A DNA stretch of 64,000 nucleotides from Arcuatula senhousia (GCA_963971305.1 OZ020303.1:20085184-20149183); one strand, 5' to 3'; shown: positions 52,966 through 64,000, counted from the first letter of the stretch. Numbers and translations are program-made. Notes: a model not told the origin generated them from the letters alone.

Positions 52966-54800
52966 CTTATAAAAATTACGTCTACAGGAGGCCTAGTTGT
53001 ATTTAAGTGTGTCTTAGTAAAAAAAAAATATTGGTTTATTTAAGAAATGTCTATAATTAGGTAGTTCTGGGTTAGTTTACTCATTTTTAACATTTAAAAT
53101 TCCGGCTTATTTGGATTATATCGAAATGCTGTTCATGACCAGAAAAAAAAGGGGGGGCATATCCAACTATATCGGACATCACGTGACTTGGGTCACCTGT
53201 ACAGCGAGCGTTATATGGCCATGCAGATTTACATTGAAATGCACGGGCGTGTTATAGATATTTATGATTTGTGATAAATTAAATTGTTTCCATAAAAATG
53301 TGCTGCTATGTTGTAAAAGTATAAATATTTACCAACATTTTGATACCATTTTCAATAGATATTGAATTTGGGAAATCACTTCCAATTTGATTTGAAAAAA
53401 TGTTAAAAATACTGGAAAAAATTATATGGCTACCGTGTGAAAATGTCATCATTTTTTTAAACTACCATATTTTGATCGAAAATAACTTTTTTATTTTAAA
53501 CTATGGTGAAAATGTGCTGCCCATGTGAATATCTTGAAAGATGAAACTTTAAGATTATGTAAACTATTTGAGATATTGAAATTGAGAAATCACTTCCAAA
53601 TCGATTTGAAAATGATAGAAATTTGTCTATTTTAACGATTTTGAGGTCGAATGAAACTTTATTTTGGCGGTAAAATACAAATTTTGAATTATAAATATAA
53701 AATTGAAACTAGTTAATGATAACTTATATCGAATAATGGATAAAACCTATACAATTATCATAAAATAAGATTGATTTTACAAATTATGTTAAAATTAATT
53801 ACTATAACGCATTTTCTTTCTACTTGTTGTAACGTTAAACAAACACCACTATTTCTCTTTAAATTTCAACTTTTTATTTTTCTGTAATTTTTATTCCACA
53901 TGTTATCTGTTTGAATCAATCATTTTAAGAGTGTAAAGGTAGAATTAATTTCTTATAAAACAGGTGCCCTTGTTAATTAGATGTCTACCGGTTCAGGTAT
54001 TACAATATACATGTCATTCAATTAACATCCTGTCTTCCGCGCGTCTCACAGCGGGAATTACTTCAATAAGTCTAGCCACCTTGAACACAATGTTATCATA
54101 GCAGTGTGCCAGGTGAAATTTTTCCTTTATACTGCAAATCAGAGAAAATAGACTATTTCTCTAGGTGCCTATATAGGACACCCACTAAAGCCGAGAATTT
54201 TTTACTAAAAAATACTCTAAAATCTAATATATTTATCAAAGTAAATAAGAAGATTTTGTATATTTTTAATGAATAATTTGTAAAATTATAATTTGTTTTT
54301 TTTACGATTAAGATTTAAATCAATTAATTTTGTGAAATAAATAATATTAATCTTTGGAATCATTAGAGCAAGCTGTAGCTATAACCAGTTCAAGGTAATT
54401 CGGCAACCAGTATTTTGTATTTGAGCAGAGTTATGTAACTTGATTATGACCGATATTGTTGGATATGTAATTCCCTATATCATGACAGAAGAAAGAAGTG
54501 GATATGTTGATGCATAGATACGCGCCTGTTGTGTTTTGTGGTGGGGACCATATATATGTTGAATTTCACACACTTTTAAGTGTTTCTGTTTGTTGTGTTG
54601 GAAATTTTTTAAAATTTTGATTTCAAATTTTGTTTGTTTGGTTTTTTTTGTTTGTTACCCCTCCTTTTTTAAATTAAAAACATGTAAAATATGGAATATT
54701 CATTTATAAATATTTGACAATTGAAGTATGACTCTGCGTTTAAATTTATCGAGTTCCAACTTCGATCGATACTTTGACGATATAATTTTTGCTGCTTGTT
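52966..54800. other. AT-rich interior of the transposon, nothing coding recognised
   Basis: Low-complexity AT-rich sequence with GGGGGGGC and short A/T runs. No conserved frame, TIR pair or RNA recognised. Confidence 0.4.
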
Positions 54801-54988
54801 TCGCGTTTAAATATTCGCGCCAATTAAACCGGAAATGTATTTTAAGCAATGTCATGCGCAGTTGAGTGCGCGGTCATTTCGCACCAATTTCGAATCACAA
54901 TATCAACAAAGAACAGTACTCGACTCGACGACTCGACAAACACTGCAACATAAACATTGCACAACATCTGTTTGCATATATATTGACG
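54801..54988 (+). promoter_or_regulatory. Possible promoter and first exon
   Basis: CGCGTTTAAATATTCGCGCC (about 54800) is followed by GC-richer sequence with many CG dinucleotides, and then GAC|GTAAGT at 54988-54995, a strong donor-like site. This could be a 5' exon of the gene whose last exons lie at 58227 and 59243. The connection is unproven and middle exons were not found. Confidence 0.25.
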
Positions 54989-55229
54989 TAAGTTTGAAAC
55001 AATTTGAAGCGAAATCCTCAGGTATTAAAATTATTAAAACAGGCAAACAACCAAAATTATATTTGTTTGAATTTGCATGGCATCAGGCATGATATCTTTT
55101 TCATCGACAAAAGAAAATGCATGCTTGAGGAGTCGAATGTGCATCCAACTTTCCTTCGATACAGAACCTAACATAATATGTAGCAAAATTTGTACAAAGG
55201 GACGACCATTTGTCTATGACTATGATTTG

Positions 55230-55260
55230 ATTTTTTTTTTTTGGGGGGGGGTCTATAAAA
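55230..55260. repeat. Poly-T/poly-G tract
   Basis: T-run followed by G-run, like 19297-19328. Simple sequence. Confidence 0.8.
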
Positions 55261-56614
55261 AATTATTTTTATTTGATTTTGGACCAGAAATGATACACAT
55301 ACGAATTTTTCTCAAAATCGGCGGATACTAAAGCTAGGGTCGCTCCCAAAAAATTATTTTGAAGCTCCAAAAATCCATTGAAGATTCCCTTGACCCCCTG
55401 TCAAAAATATACTTTGAGACCCCTATAGATAATCATGGCAGCCTCTGAGGCATGCCCCGGCAAAGTGTGTTCTCCGTGACGTTTAAGTGGCCTATCGATT
55501 TACACTTGTTCCTGTGTAAGTCTGTTCACATTAATGTCTAGTGAAAACATAAATTCAAAATCTATAATATAGATATATAATATGGATTAAAAATCTGAGG
55601 TTTTTCAGTCATCGAAATTAGCACAGGACCGACAGCCCGTGTCCTGTAAAAATGTGTTCTGTCCTGTGAATTTTAGCAACTTTTGTAACACAATCATAAT
55701 AGAATATTTCCTAAAAAATGGATTCGGTCCTGTGAATCCCAAATCCTAAATTTGATGACTGGTTTTTGTCTCGCCTGCAAAGCAGAGTGAGGTCTCGTGC
55801 AATTTGGCAGACTACATTTTGTACAATAGTGCATGAACTTGCTTCGCCTGCATATAATCTGTCCAGTCCTCAGATTCTTTACCATCTTCTATAAAAATAA
55901 ATATATTTTCTGACCCAAACAAATGGTCGTCCCTTAAACCGGGATAAATTGGTTGATAGAATCTGATTCAAATCTATCTTCCTATAACTTAAAATTTCTA
56001 AATGCCTGACATGTGTACATGTACATTTTTAAGTCCGCCAAAATGGAATCTTTGATAAGGCCTTTTTTTACTGCATGTCTTGTCTACTACAACTTCTACA
56101 AAAAAAAAATGTAAACAGTCTGCACCTTTAGCCACTTGCCCGAAGCCAGTGTCTAGTAAAAATTCATTCGGGCAAGTGAAAAATTAGAAAATTTTTGTTT
56201 GAACATATACATGTAGTAACATTTTACAAAAAAAAACATAAGAATTTCATGGTTCAGACTAGTAGCTGAAAAAGTTTTTGGCACACACTGTAAAATTTAC
56301 CGGACATGAGTCCAGTAAGTATGTAAAAAATGCTGGACATGCTTAAATTTTACAAGTTGGGTCAGACGCAATTCACAAACCAACTATTAAAGCTCTGTGG
56401 ACTGGCAATATTTCAGAGTTTTCAACATGCCTCGCCCAAGTCATAAATACACGTATCATCTTTTACCATTGCATCATTTACTCCACATTTGAATTAGACA
56501 TGTTTGCTCTGAATGGTTCACATCGCATGAATTTTTCTCTCCTGAGACTTGGGGAGCGATCATTTGATTTTTAAGGGGGTGGGGGTGGGTGGTGGCTATG
56601 GTAAAATTTAAAAT
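55261..56614. other. Interior with short repeated phrases, no gene
   Basis: Contains repeats such as GTCCTGTAAAAATGTGTTCT and 'GTCCTGTGAATCCCAAATCC' (55640-55745) and 'CTTGCCCGAAGCCAGTGTCT' with GGGCAAGTG (56138-56180), of a style seen in introns. No conserved frame. Confidence 0.4.
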
Positions 56615-56626
56615 AAAAAGGCAGGA

Positions 56627-57119
56627 GTGAGTTAGTGAGTGAGTTGGTGTTTTACGCCCGTGCAACGCTATATAGGTTATTTACAGGCGATGAACATGAA
56701 AAGGATGATAAAATGAACATGAAATGATGATGATAAATGAAATATGGAGATGGGGTGGGAAACAAAGGACCGGTAAATTTTGAAGAACCACAGGAAAAAG
56801 GGGAGAGGTGGGTAGGGGCGGAAAATTTAGCCTATGTGGTGCACTACTGGGCGGTCCACAAAGGGGTCTTTTACGTGCATGAAGCGTGGCACTCTCCACA
56901 CACGTTGGCCCACTATGGTCGGCGGTCAGGGTTTCCGTATTATAGACCTGACAACCCCCGCGGACGAGGGCTACCCTATTCAGCCACCTAGGGTACACAC
57001 TTGGTCGCTCTGTGGGCTGAGCACTGACCCGACGTCAGAATCCCAAGACCCTTAGTCGCCTCTTACGACAAGCTAGGCTCTGCTGCGGGCCTATTCGCCA
57101 CCCGGGCCCCGCACGGGAC
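56627..57119 (-). mobile_element. SINE-A, full length, best copy, 12-bp target duplication
   Basis: Minus-strand element starts GTCCCGTGCGGGGCCCGGG (ending at 57119) and its CACT tail ends at 56627. AAAAAGGCAGGA stands at 56615-56626 and 57120-57131. 493 bp. Well preserved, so it is among the youngest copies here. It lies within the 7.8-kb transposon. Confidence 0.97.
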
Positions 57120-57131
57120 AAAAAGGCAGGA

Positions 57132-58226
57132 TGACAAAAATCCAGAAATAAAAAAACCAGGACAGTGCTTTGAATTAAAAAGGGCAGGGTGGTGTTTTTT
57201 GGCTGAAAAATTTATAGTAGTTTTTTTTTAAATTGTGCCCATTACATGTAGCTACATGTAAATAAAATCCAGACTCTGCATTTTCTGAAAATAAAAAAGC
57301 AGAACGTAGAAAATCACCATAGCCCCGCCCCTTTGCATCAAACGGTTGCTCCCTTAAGGGCATGTTTCACTAGATCTTTATTTTTGTAGATTCTGTATGG
57401 GTTTCAGCAGAAACAGAAATTAAGATAGCGAAGCTTGTAGCCCAGACCTAATCTTTAACTTTGCTGTATAATGTCTATATGTTCATATAAAATTTTTCCA
57501 AAATGTAAGTAGCCCAGCTCAAAATCTAGGGACCGTGGGCCTCTGAGCCCCTGCTAATTTCAGTCCTGGTTTGGCTAAAAGGCTGCTACAATAAAATAAA
57601 ATGGGATGTGGAATATTAGAGTATGCGACACTGCTTTGCGTACATAAAAAGTGGTCCTAATAGGCTTTTAGACATTTACTTCCTAATTTGTTGACATATT
57701 ATTGTATGATGCTGTCTTTGTTTGCGTCCGTTTTGAAGTGTTCCTACAATAACTAATATAAATAAGTTCTAGTTACATGTATCCCACTGCTTTGAAATTT
57801 TGCAATGATGTGCCTACACATGTAACTATAAAAGGATGGATGAGATTGATTTTGGGTTCCCCTTTTTATGCCCCGTCAACAAAGTTGAAGGCATATAGTT
57901 TTTCGATCCGTTCATCCATCCTTCCGTCCATAAATTAGGGCCCTTGAATTTAGCAATTTTTTAAAAATAACACTTCTTCGTACTTTTTTCTACATCCATG
58001 CATATATTCAAAAGATTTTTGGTTGCTTGTATTTTAGGTGCATGTGCATGTGTTAAAAATTGCTTGTTTTTTTTTAACAGTAAGTGAATGATGACCTCTC
58101 TAAAATACAATTTCTAGCTGTAATTAAAGATATTAACATCATCCACTTTATTTAAAAGTTCTTATTTTGTCAATTAATGTAAATTAAATGTTGGATAATC
58201 ATGTCGATTTACTATTTCATCATCAG
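57132..58226. other. Transposon interior, K-like hairpin at 57865-57940
   Basis: TATGCCCCGTCAACAAAGTT followed by GAAGGCATATAG and CATCCATCCTTCCGTCCAT at 57865-57940 is the hairpin-led start of element K. 57601-57640 resembles the start of repeat W (GGGATGTGGAATattAGaGTaTGCGACAC). No gene otherwise. Confidence 0.5.
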
Positions 58227-58321
58227 GTTTCTATCCAACCAAGCCATGTCTTACATGAACATGACAGGAAAGAATGAAAAGTTCGGATTCAAAGAGACGA
58301 ACTTGTTTAAAGTAATCAGGG
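58227..58321 (+). CDS. Penultimate exon of a DUF4806-like gene
   Basis: Acceptor CATCAG| before 58227 and donor G|GTAAGT after 58321. The exon reads 'FLSNQAMSYMNMTGKNEKFG', then FKETNLFKVIR, with the last base opening a codon finished by the next exon. This matches the end part of DUF4806, a domain of unknown function found in animal proteins often linked to mobile elements (pattern: LSN..A..MN.TG...K..F..T.L...I..AV). Upstream exons were not located, so the gene is partial or scattered. No stops or shifts in the visible part. Confidence 0.65.
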
Positions 58322-59242
58322 GTAAGTAAAGCTATGGAAACATTAACATATTTGTAAAGAACCATCATTTGATAATTATTTATAAAATATCTTGATTCAG
58401 CTGCAAGGTGTCATTTTTTTATATCCCGGCGACGACATGTTGGGGCATTAAGTTTTACTCATGTGCGTATGAATTTCCGTCAAGCTTTTCTCAGTATGAC
58501 AAACTATACGTTCTAAGCAAATTTTAGACTTGTCGGACATCTACTTCCTGTTTGGGGCTGGATCGATACCAAAATCAACATGAAAATTTTCGTCAAATTT
58601 TTCTCAGAAACCGTACATTAGAATGATTTGAAACTAGGTAAGATGGTTTAGTATGATGAACTATGGGTCCTAAGCGACTTTCAGACCTGTCGGACTTCAA
58701 CTTTTTACTTGAGGTCAGTGGGGGCATCCATGTCCCATGGACACATTCTTTATTATACCCCTGCTTTGAAGAAGAGGGGAGTATACTGTTTTACCCTTGT
58801 CTGTCCCTCCGTTATTCCGTAACAAAAACTTTCGTCACAGTTTTCTCAGCAACTACTTAAGATAGAGGTCTGATATTTTGCATATAGCAAGTTAGTAAGT
58901 AAGTAAATTCTTTATTTCAAGAGGGTTACACAGTTAGTTTTACAACCAATCTTCCCTGAGGCCCTCAATACAAATTGCAAAAGTACATTTGTAATTATAA
59001 AAGTGAACATTACAATATTCATAATGATAAGAACAATACAATCAATCAGCTTTATCATTCAATGCAATACAAAAGTTAAGGATAGCTTTATCCTATAGTC
59101 ACATATATGGTGTATAGCGAATTAATGTTTTAATGACAAAGTCTGCCTTGTTTTTAAATCAAACATGAAGACATATTGAAATTCTTGCAAAGGTTATAAG
59201 TGGTTTATGTAAAAATATAGATCTTGTTAATTTTCATTTCAG
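58322..59242 (+). other. Intron with element K relatives and a SINE-like tail
   Basis: Bounded by GTAAGT and TTTTCATTTCAG. Holds K-like starts at about 58421 (TATCCCGGCGACGACATGTT) and 58753 (TATACCCCTGCTTTGAAGAA, then GGGGAGTATACTG and GTCTGTCCCTCCG), and at 58889-59100 a minus-strand retroposon end with AGTAAGTAAGTAAATTCTTT. Confidence 0.6.
58889..59100 (-). mobile_element. SINE/LINE-like 3' end with ACTT tail
   Basis: On the minus strand it ends 'CTTGAAATAAAGAATTTACT' plus TACTTACT. The AATAAAGAAT followed by a tetranucleotide tail is typical of non-LTR-derived retroposons. The 5' limit is uncertain. Confidence 0.55.
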
Positions 59243-59358
59243 AAGCAGTATTGTACTCCCACAAGACATCGGAGACGGTCATAGTGGACGAGTGTTCCAA
59301 ATTCTTGAAATATGCCCCAAAAAGAGCGGGTGGCATAAGAATACCAACAAACAATTAA
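59243..59358 (+). CDS. Last exon of the DUF4806-like gene
   Basis: Acceptor TTTTCATTTCAG| directly before. Phase agrees with the previous exon (G|AA = Glu). Reads 'AVLYSHKTSETVIVDECSKF', then LKYAPKRAGGIRIPTNN and TAA at 59356-59358. The 'W/FL..AP.R.GG' ending is characteristic of DUF4806 C-termini. An AATAAA signal lies about 20 bases further on. Intact, with no odd residues beyond phenylalanine/leucine variation expected for the family. Confidence 0.65.
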
Positions 59359-59375
59359 TTGTGCAGTCTTTGTTT

Positions 59376-59390
59376 AATAATAAAATGTGA
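59376..59390 (+). terminator. Probable polyadenylation signal
   Basis: TAATAATAAAATGTG contains AATAAA about 20 bp after the stop codon of the DUF4806-like exon. Confidence 0.55.
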
Positions 59391-59639
59391 TGGTGAATAC
59401 TTTTCAGTTGTCATAATTCAGTTAAAGTGGAAAAGCAGGGATCATGGTTTTTTTTTTTTTGTCTGTTCAGATTTTTTCCTTCAGACTAATTTATCTTTTT
59501 GATTTTTCGTATTTTATATATGCACGTGGTACCAATAGGGCATTGCCATGACAATGATGCAATTTAACTAATCAAAATTCTTGAAAGTTATAGGCAACTT
59601 ATCTAGAGCAAAATTGTTTTCAGTTATCCCTATGTCAGA

Positions 59640-59755
59640 TTGGATGCCTACATATTACATTTATTATCATACAACTTTGTTACATTATGCCCTTCATGGG
59701 CTCTTGATTAGCTAATAAAATTCTTTATTCTTTATTATTATTCTTTATTAGGTTT
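59640..59755 (+). mobile_element. LINE-like 3' end fragment with TTCTTTATT tail
   Basis: 'TTATGCCCTTCATGGGCTCT', TGATTAGCTAATAAAATTCT and repeats of TTCTTTATT. This terminus is frequent among CR1/L2-like LINE ends of marine invertebrates (recollection, not searched). Confidence 0.5.
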
Positions 59756-60334
59756 ATCATATTGTACTGCCATTTTGATTTGGCAAATATTAATTCACCA
59801 TGGAATATCTAGCTACACATTGCAATCCTGAAGTGTGGTCTTTAAGTGACATACAGGGATCACTAACTTACATTCTTCACATGGGTCATACTTCATTACT
59901 ATAATTATTTCAAATAAAGAATATGGAATATATTCCAGAAAGACAGGATCCATATATTGACCGAAAAAAAAACTTCATTCAGTATTCTCATCAGCAACTA
60001 CATTGGAAAGTATTGTTTTGTTTATAAATAAGACATTTAGTATTCCTTATAGATTAAAAATCTGTAGTGGTACAGAGTGAATGTATGTGTGATTTCCTCA
60101 AAAAGCTGATATTTTTATCTCCACATGTGTTTTGATGGTATTTCTCTTAAAAAAAATTCAAAACTAGCCCTTACTTCATTATGTACATAGATAAAGAAAA
60201 AAATAAAATTCAATACAGGCATATATCTTGCAAGTTTCTTTCTATACACATATTAAGAGTGTTAATCCAAGTGCAAAGTTTAGAACAATCACACTGGTGT
60301 AAGAAGAAAAACCCTAGCAAGAAATATAATTGGT

Positions 60335-60505
60335 TCCATTTCAACGTTGATTCCACGTTATATTTCAACGTTGATTCCACGTCAGATTTCCACGTGGATT
60401 CAACGTCAGATTTCCACGTTGATTTCCACTTTCAAATCAATACCATTTTTCCACGATGTTTCAACGTTGAGAACTGACAATATTTCCACGTTGATTCAAC
60501 GATGC
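60335..60505. repeat. Right subterminal CAACGT/CCACGT repeats
   Basis: TTTCAACGTTGATTCCACGT occurs twice; TTTCCACGTTGAT and variants repeat to the right end. Short frames across it read repetitive 'NVDST'/'HVDST' and are a by-product of the repeat. Confidence 0.9.
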
Positions 60506-60517
60506 GTGCCTGCTGGG

Positions 60518-61906
60518 TGTGTTGCTTTTCAATTCTGTAATTGCATTTCGATTTCTGACTTGCTTATTTTTTGTCAAGTACTGTTCAATACGTAAATTAT
60601 CGATTTAATATCTAAGTTTCTGTTGCATTGTTTGCGAACGGGGGTTAATAACCTGATTTCCCCAGAATTTATGATTATGTCTCTATCACCGTTAGTGAAT
60701 TGATATTTACAATCTTAATTTCTTTGCTAGCTCACAAGTCTGGTATCCCTTACTCAGCGGTAATATTTCATTATTGAATATTGATTTATTTGTCAATATT
60801 GTTTTCCAAGTTTCTCAGCTTTATGTAAGCCTTTAGATAGCGCTTTAAATTTTCATTTGTTATTTGATAATAGACCTTTTTCTGGTGGCCTTTTAATTGC
60901 GCTTTTGTCTATGAAGACGTCTATTAGCCATGCTTTTTTTATTTTTATAAATTTGTCAGGAGAACAACAGCGGGAATATCAGATCAATGATCTATAATTT
61001 ATGTCAAAATATGTTTTTTGATATTCAATTGAAACTGCAAGGTACTTCAGATGTATGAAAGATATCGATCTGTTGTCGTTTATCTAGGTTATTCATGCAA
61101 CTCAAGATATGCACAACTATGGCATACAGTACTTTATATTATATAACATGTTACCGGCGGCCTAATAAGCAAAATCAATTAATATCGCCCTTTTTGTGTT
61201 ATGAGATCTGCGTGAATCAATGACGTTATATTCTCTCGAATTTTCCAGTTCCTACTATTGAGTTTGGAAAGAGATAATGAAAAGTTAAATTTCATGTGTA
61301 GTTCGTAGTATTTTCTAAGTCAGCAAAGCCAGGCTATAGACAATTGGTTACAGGTACAATTAGTTTGTGGTGTTCCAATTGAGTCAGCACGTAACTGGCA
61401 GATCATAAAGATTACACTTTTTACACGTCCGCCCGAATGTCAATCCAAGTTCAAACAATAAGTTGCGAGATATATATTGCATGAGCGGGATGACATGTAA
61501 AATAATGGCTATGCAACTTTCAGTCATAAGTGAAGAGCTTTCTTTGGTTAACAAAAGTTTGTTAATTCTAACATTTGTGGAGGATTTCCAATTAGAATAT
61601 ACATGTAGTATTATTATTTGAATAGATCGTAGGTGGTCACATCCCTTAAATGTCAGAGTCAAGTGAAGGCAGGACATTTCCTGTTGATATTTAGTACTTG
61701 AACTTTTCATAACAATCTTTCCACAAGGAATATAAATGCAATCATTTAACTCTACTAATAGTTCACTTCTGAGTTATTTTAGAAATGTTGCATTGTCAGC
61801 TGTTCTCATGACCTAGTAACCACAAAATTGTGGTACAGAAAGATCGTCCAGACACATAAATGTGCCTTTTCGATACTCAGGCTAACCTCGCAAAAAGGAT
61901 CATCAT
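60518..61906. repeat. Tandem-duplicated segment, copy 1, part U'
   Basis: Resumes after the transposon. 60520-61095 is about 99% identical to 63422-64000. U' is itself an older, diverged relative of 51926-52620 (shared 'TTGATTTAATATCTAA', 'TTATTTGATAATAGACCTTT'), so the segment contains an ancient internal duplication. 61100-61906 has no second copy in view and no gene recognised. Confidence 0.85.
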
Positions 61907-63420
61907 GTTATAAGTAATAGGAGGCTATATCCAATTTCTGCACCCCAACTTATTAGATCACTAGGTGTTTCGAACATCTATTTAGACCAATTAGCTAATA
62001 CTAATTGACCTTGGCCATGTTCATCATCAGGGACCAAGCCATAAAATACTGATTTCATGTTAATATAGTATTCATAGTATTCATGTATGTCGTATATTAT
62101 CTCATAGGCGGATCCAGGGGGGGGGGGGCCCTGGGGGGCCCGGGCCCCCCCTTTTGGCGGAAAAATTTGGTTGAATATGTAGAAAATCATTGAAGCATGA
62201 CCAAAGTGGGCCCCCTCTTAGGCCAGTCAGTGGGCCCCCTCTTTTCAGAATCTCTGGATCCGCCTCTGTATCTCATCTTTAACAGATTATGTTGCACTGA
62301 CATTTATTAAGGGTCCGACACCTTAGCGATCTATTATTTTTATTTGTTTTAAGGATGATTAATTTTATTTTCAGCATCCATCTTTTTCTCTCATTGATGA
62401 AATATGGTGTAACTTTATGTAATTTGGAAAGAAGATATAATCTTTGTCTGATTGCATGGGTTATCTTGTCAAGAAAAACCTTTGTGTGCATTTCTTTCGT
62501 TATTCTGTTTATTGTGGCGTAAGTTTCATCCGAATACTCTTTATCTCTTCCTTTCTTTGATTTATTCCTTTCTGTCAAAAATGACAGTGATGTTGTTTTG
62601 TCAGCTAATCTATAATGATCATTATTGTGTTGCTTTTCAATTATTTAATTGCATTTCCATTTCTGACTTGCTTATTTTTGTCAAGTACTGTTCAATATGC
62701 AAATTATTGATTTAATATCTAAATTTCTGTTGCATTGTTTGCGAAAGGGGGTTTTTAACCAGATTTCCCCAGAACATATTATTATGTCACAATCATCGTT
62801 CGTGAATTGGTATTGACATCTTAATTTCTTTGCCAGCTCATTAGAGTCTGATATAAATTGTGATTTCAATTGTCTGGTATCCCTTGCTAAGCGATTGGTT
62901 ATTGATTTATTTATAAATATTTTTTTTCCAATTTCTCAGCTATATGTTCATCATTTTTATAGCGCTTTTAATTTTCATTTGTTATTTGATAATAGACCTT
63001 TTTCTGGATGGCCTTTTCATTGCGCTTTTGTCTATAAAGACGTGTATAAGCCATGCTTTTTTAAAGCAGACTGGCAGATAACATTTTCATAAGTTTTTTG
63101 GGGAGAACCAAACACGCCTTCAATTATTTTAGACCAATCAGCTTACACAATGAGGTAAACTGGCGGGAATACCAGGTCAATGATCTACTATTATGTCAAA
63201 ATATGTTTATTTATATCAATTCTCTGATGATTCTGTCTATCTTTTGTAGTTTATTGAGTTTAATAATGCAACTCAAAACTAGTACAACTATGGCATTATA
63301 AGCAAAATCAATAAATATCGTTTATGTTTTTTGTTTTTTTCCTGATGTATTAAATTCCGTTACATCAAAAATGACACATGTGACAGTTGTGTTGTTTGAT
63401 AAGCTTTTTTAATGATCATT
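61907..63420. repeat. Tandem-duplicated segment, copy 2, part U
   Basis: Copy of 51379-52720 with the 163-bp MITE added at 62106. The minus frame 62578-62279 is identical to 51878-51579. It continues without interruption into U' at about 63421, giving the empty site of the 7.8-kb transposon. Confidence 0.93.
62106..62268. mobile_element. hAT-like MITE with 8-bp target duplication
   Basis: AGGCGGATCCAGGGGG at the left, 'TCTGGATCCGCCTCTG' at the right. TATCTCAT stands at 62098-62105 and 62269-62276; the uninterrupted TATCTCATC is in the other copy at 51568. Eight bp fits hAT. The interior is G/C-run rich (GGGCCCGGGCCCCCCC). Confidence 0.9.
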
Positions 63421-64000
63421 ATTGTGTTGCTTTTCAATTCTGTAATTGCATTTCGATTTCTGACTTGCTTATTTTTTGTCAAGTACTGTTCAATACGTAA
63501 ATTATCGATTTAATATCTAAGTTTCTGTTGCATTGTTTGCGAACGGGGGTTAATAACCTGATTTCCCCAGAATTTATGATTATGTCTCTATCACCGTTAG
63601 TGAATTAATATTTACAATCTTAATTTCCTTGCTAGCTCACAAGTCTGGTATCCCTTACTCAGCGGTAATATTTCATTATTGAATATTGATTTATTTGTCA
63701 ATATTGTTTTCCAAGTTTCTCAGCTTTATGTAAGCCTTTAGATAGCGCTTTAAATTTTCATTTGTTATTTGATAATAGACCTTTTTCTGGTGGCCTTTTA
63801 ATTGCGCTTTTGTCTATGAAGACGTCTATTAGCCATGCTTTTTTTATTTTTATAAATTTGTCAGGAGAACAACAGCGGGAATACCAGATCAATGATCTAT
63901 AATTTATGTCAAAATATGTTTTTTGATATTCAATTGCAATTGCAAGGTACTTCAGATGTATGAAAGATATCGATCTGTTGTCGTTTATCTAGGTTATTCA
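63421..64000. repeat. Tandem-duplicated segment, copy 2, part U' (runs off the window)
   Basis: Matches 60519-61097 with four or so substitutions and no transposon between it and U. Confidence 0.9.

Larger units (their letters stand above)
52721..60517 (+). mobile_element. 7.8-kb DNA transposon with CCCAGCAG termini
   Basis: TIR about 40 bp: CCCAGCAGACACGTAACGTT... at the left; the complement of the right end reads CCCAGCAGGCACGCATCGTT... (35 of 40 match by eye). TG stands at 52719-52720 and 60518-60519. The uninterrupted site ATTATTGTGTTGC is present at 63420-63430, so a TG duplication is directly supported. Subterminal regions 52730-52965 and 60335-60505 are packed with CAACGT, CCACGT and complements. 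The interior holds DUF4806-like exons, a SINE-A and several K-like elements. No transposase was identified, so it may be non-autonomous or degraded. Confidence 0.9.

Noticed and set aside
60181..60477. Frame with repeated NVDST/HVDST peptide
   Set aside because: Created by the CAACGT/CCACGT subterminal repeats of the transposon.
61978..62190. Gly/Pro-rich minus-strand frame
   Set aside because: Crosses the hAT-like MITE with G/C runs; absent in the other duplicate.

Overview
This is eukaryotic nuclear DNA, AT-rich and almost wholly made of nested mobile elements. There is no operon, no bacterial-type gene, no rRNA or tRNA gene, no CRISPR array and no complete intact host gene that I can support. 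Several recurrent families (the 'GGTGAGCGATTCAGG' element, the 'TGTCCTGACTTGGTACAGG' repeat, the hairpin-led CCGTCCGTCC elements, and a very abundant Penelope-type reverse transcriptase with a YIDDVLS-like motif) are ones I associate with bivalve mollusc genomes. A marine bivalve is therefore the best guess. That is inference from memory of such repeats, not a database result.

Layout. 1-10.4 kb: copies of a SINE-like family (here SINE-A, 3' tail CACT), a 170-bp tandem repeat, a decayed reverse transcriptase, and a cluster of nested palindromic elements bounded by TTAAGGTTC. 10.43-23.14 kb: two long inverted arms, each made of a unique ~230-bp end carrying GCGAACAATT motifs and an array of 174-bp repeats. 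Between the arms lie a Lys/Asp-rich 36-bp minisatellite, a ~360-bp repeat array, a broken DDE transposase (DATG, SDRS, NNSIEKRF) and, immediately after it, the Cys-box half of a ubiquitin-specific protease. I read this as a 12.7-kb foldback-like transposon, the most unusual object here. 23.1-51.4 kb: a mosaic of Penelope-type RT fragments on both strands, a GIY-YIG endonuclease in an inverted-repeat insertion with a 15-bp target duplication, SINE-A and SINE-B (tail AACT) copies with clear target duplications, and several MITE-like elements. 51.4-64 kb: a 2.7-kb segment is tandemly duplicated at near identity. A 7.8-kb transposon (ends CCCAGCAG, TG duplication, CAACGT-rich subterminal repeats) interrupts the first copy only, so the second copy preserves the empty site. 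This transposon holds the last two exons of a DUF4806-like gene with good splice sites. A 163-bp hAT-like MITE sits in the second copy only.

Functionally, the only coding content I can assign is mobile-element machinery: RT and GIY-YIG of Penelope type, a DDE transposase with an adjoining deubiquitinase-like domain, and the DUF4806-like exons. Nearly all of it is broken by stops, frameshifts and later insertions. The clean part is the insertion history: SINEs in RT tails, a GIY-YIG element in a SINE, MITEs in MITEs, and paired filled and empty sites.
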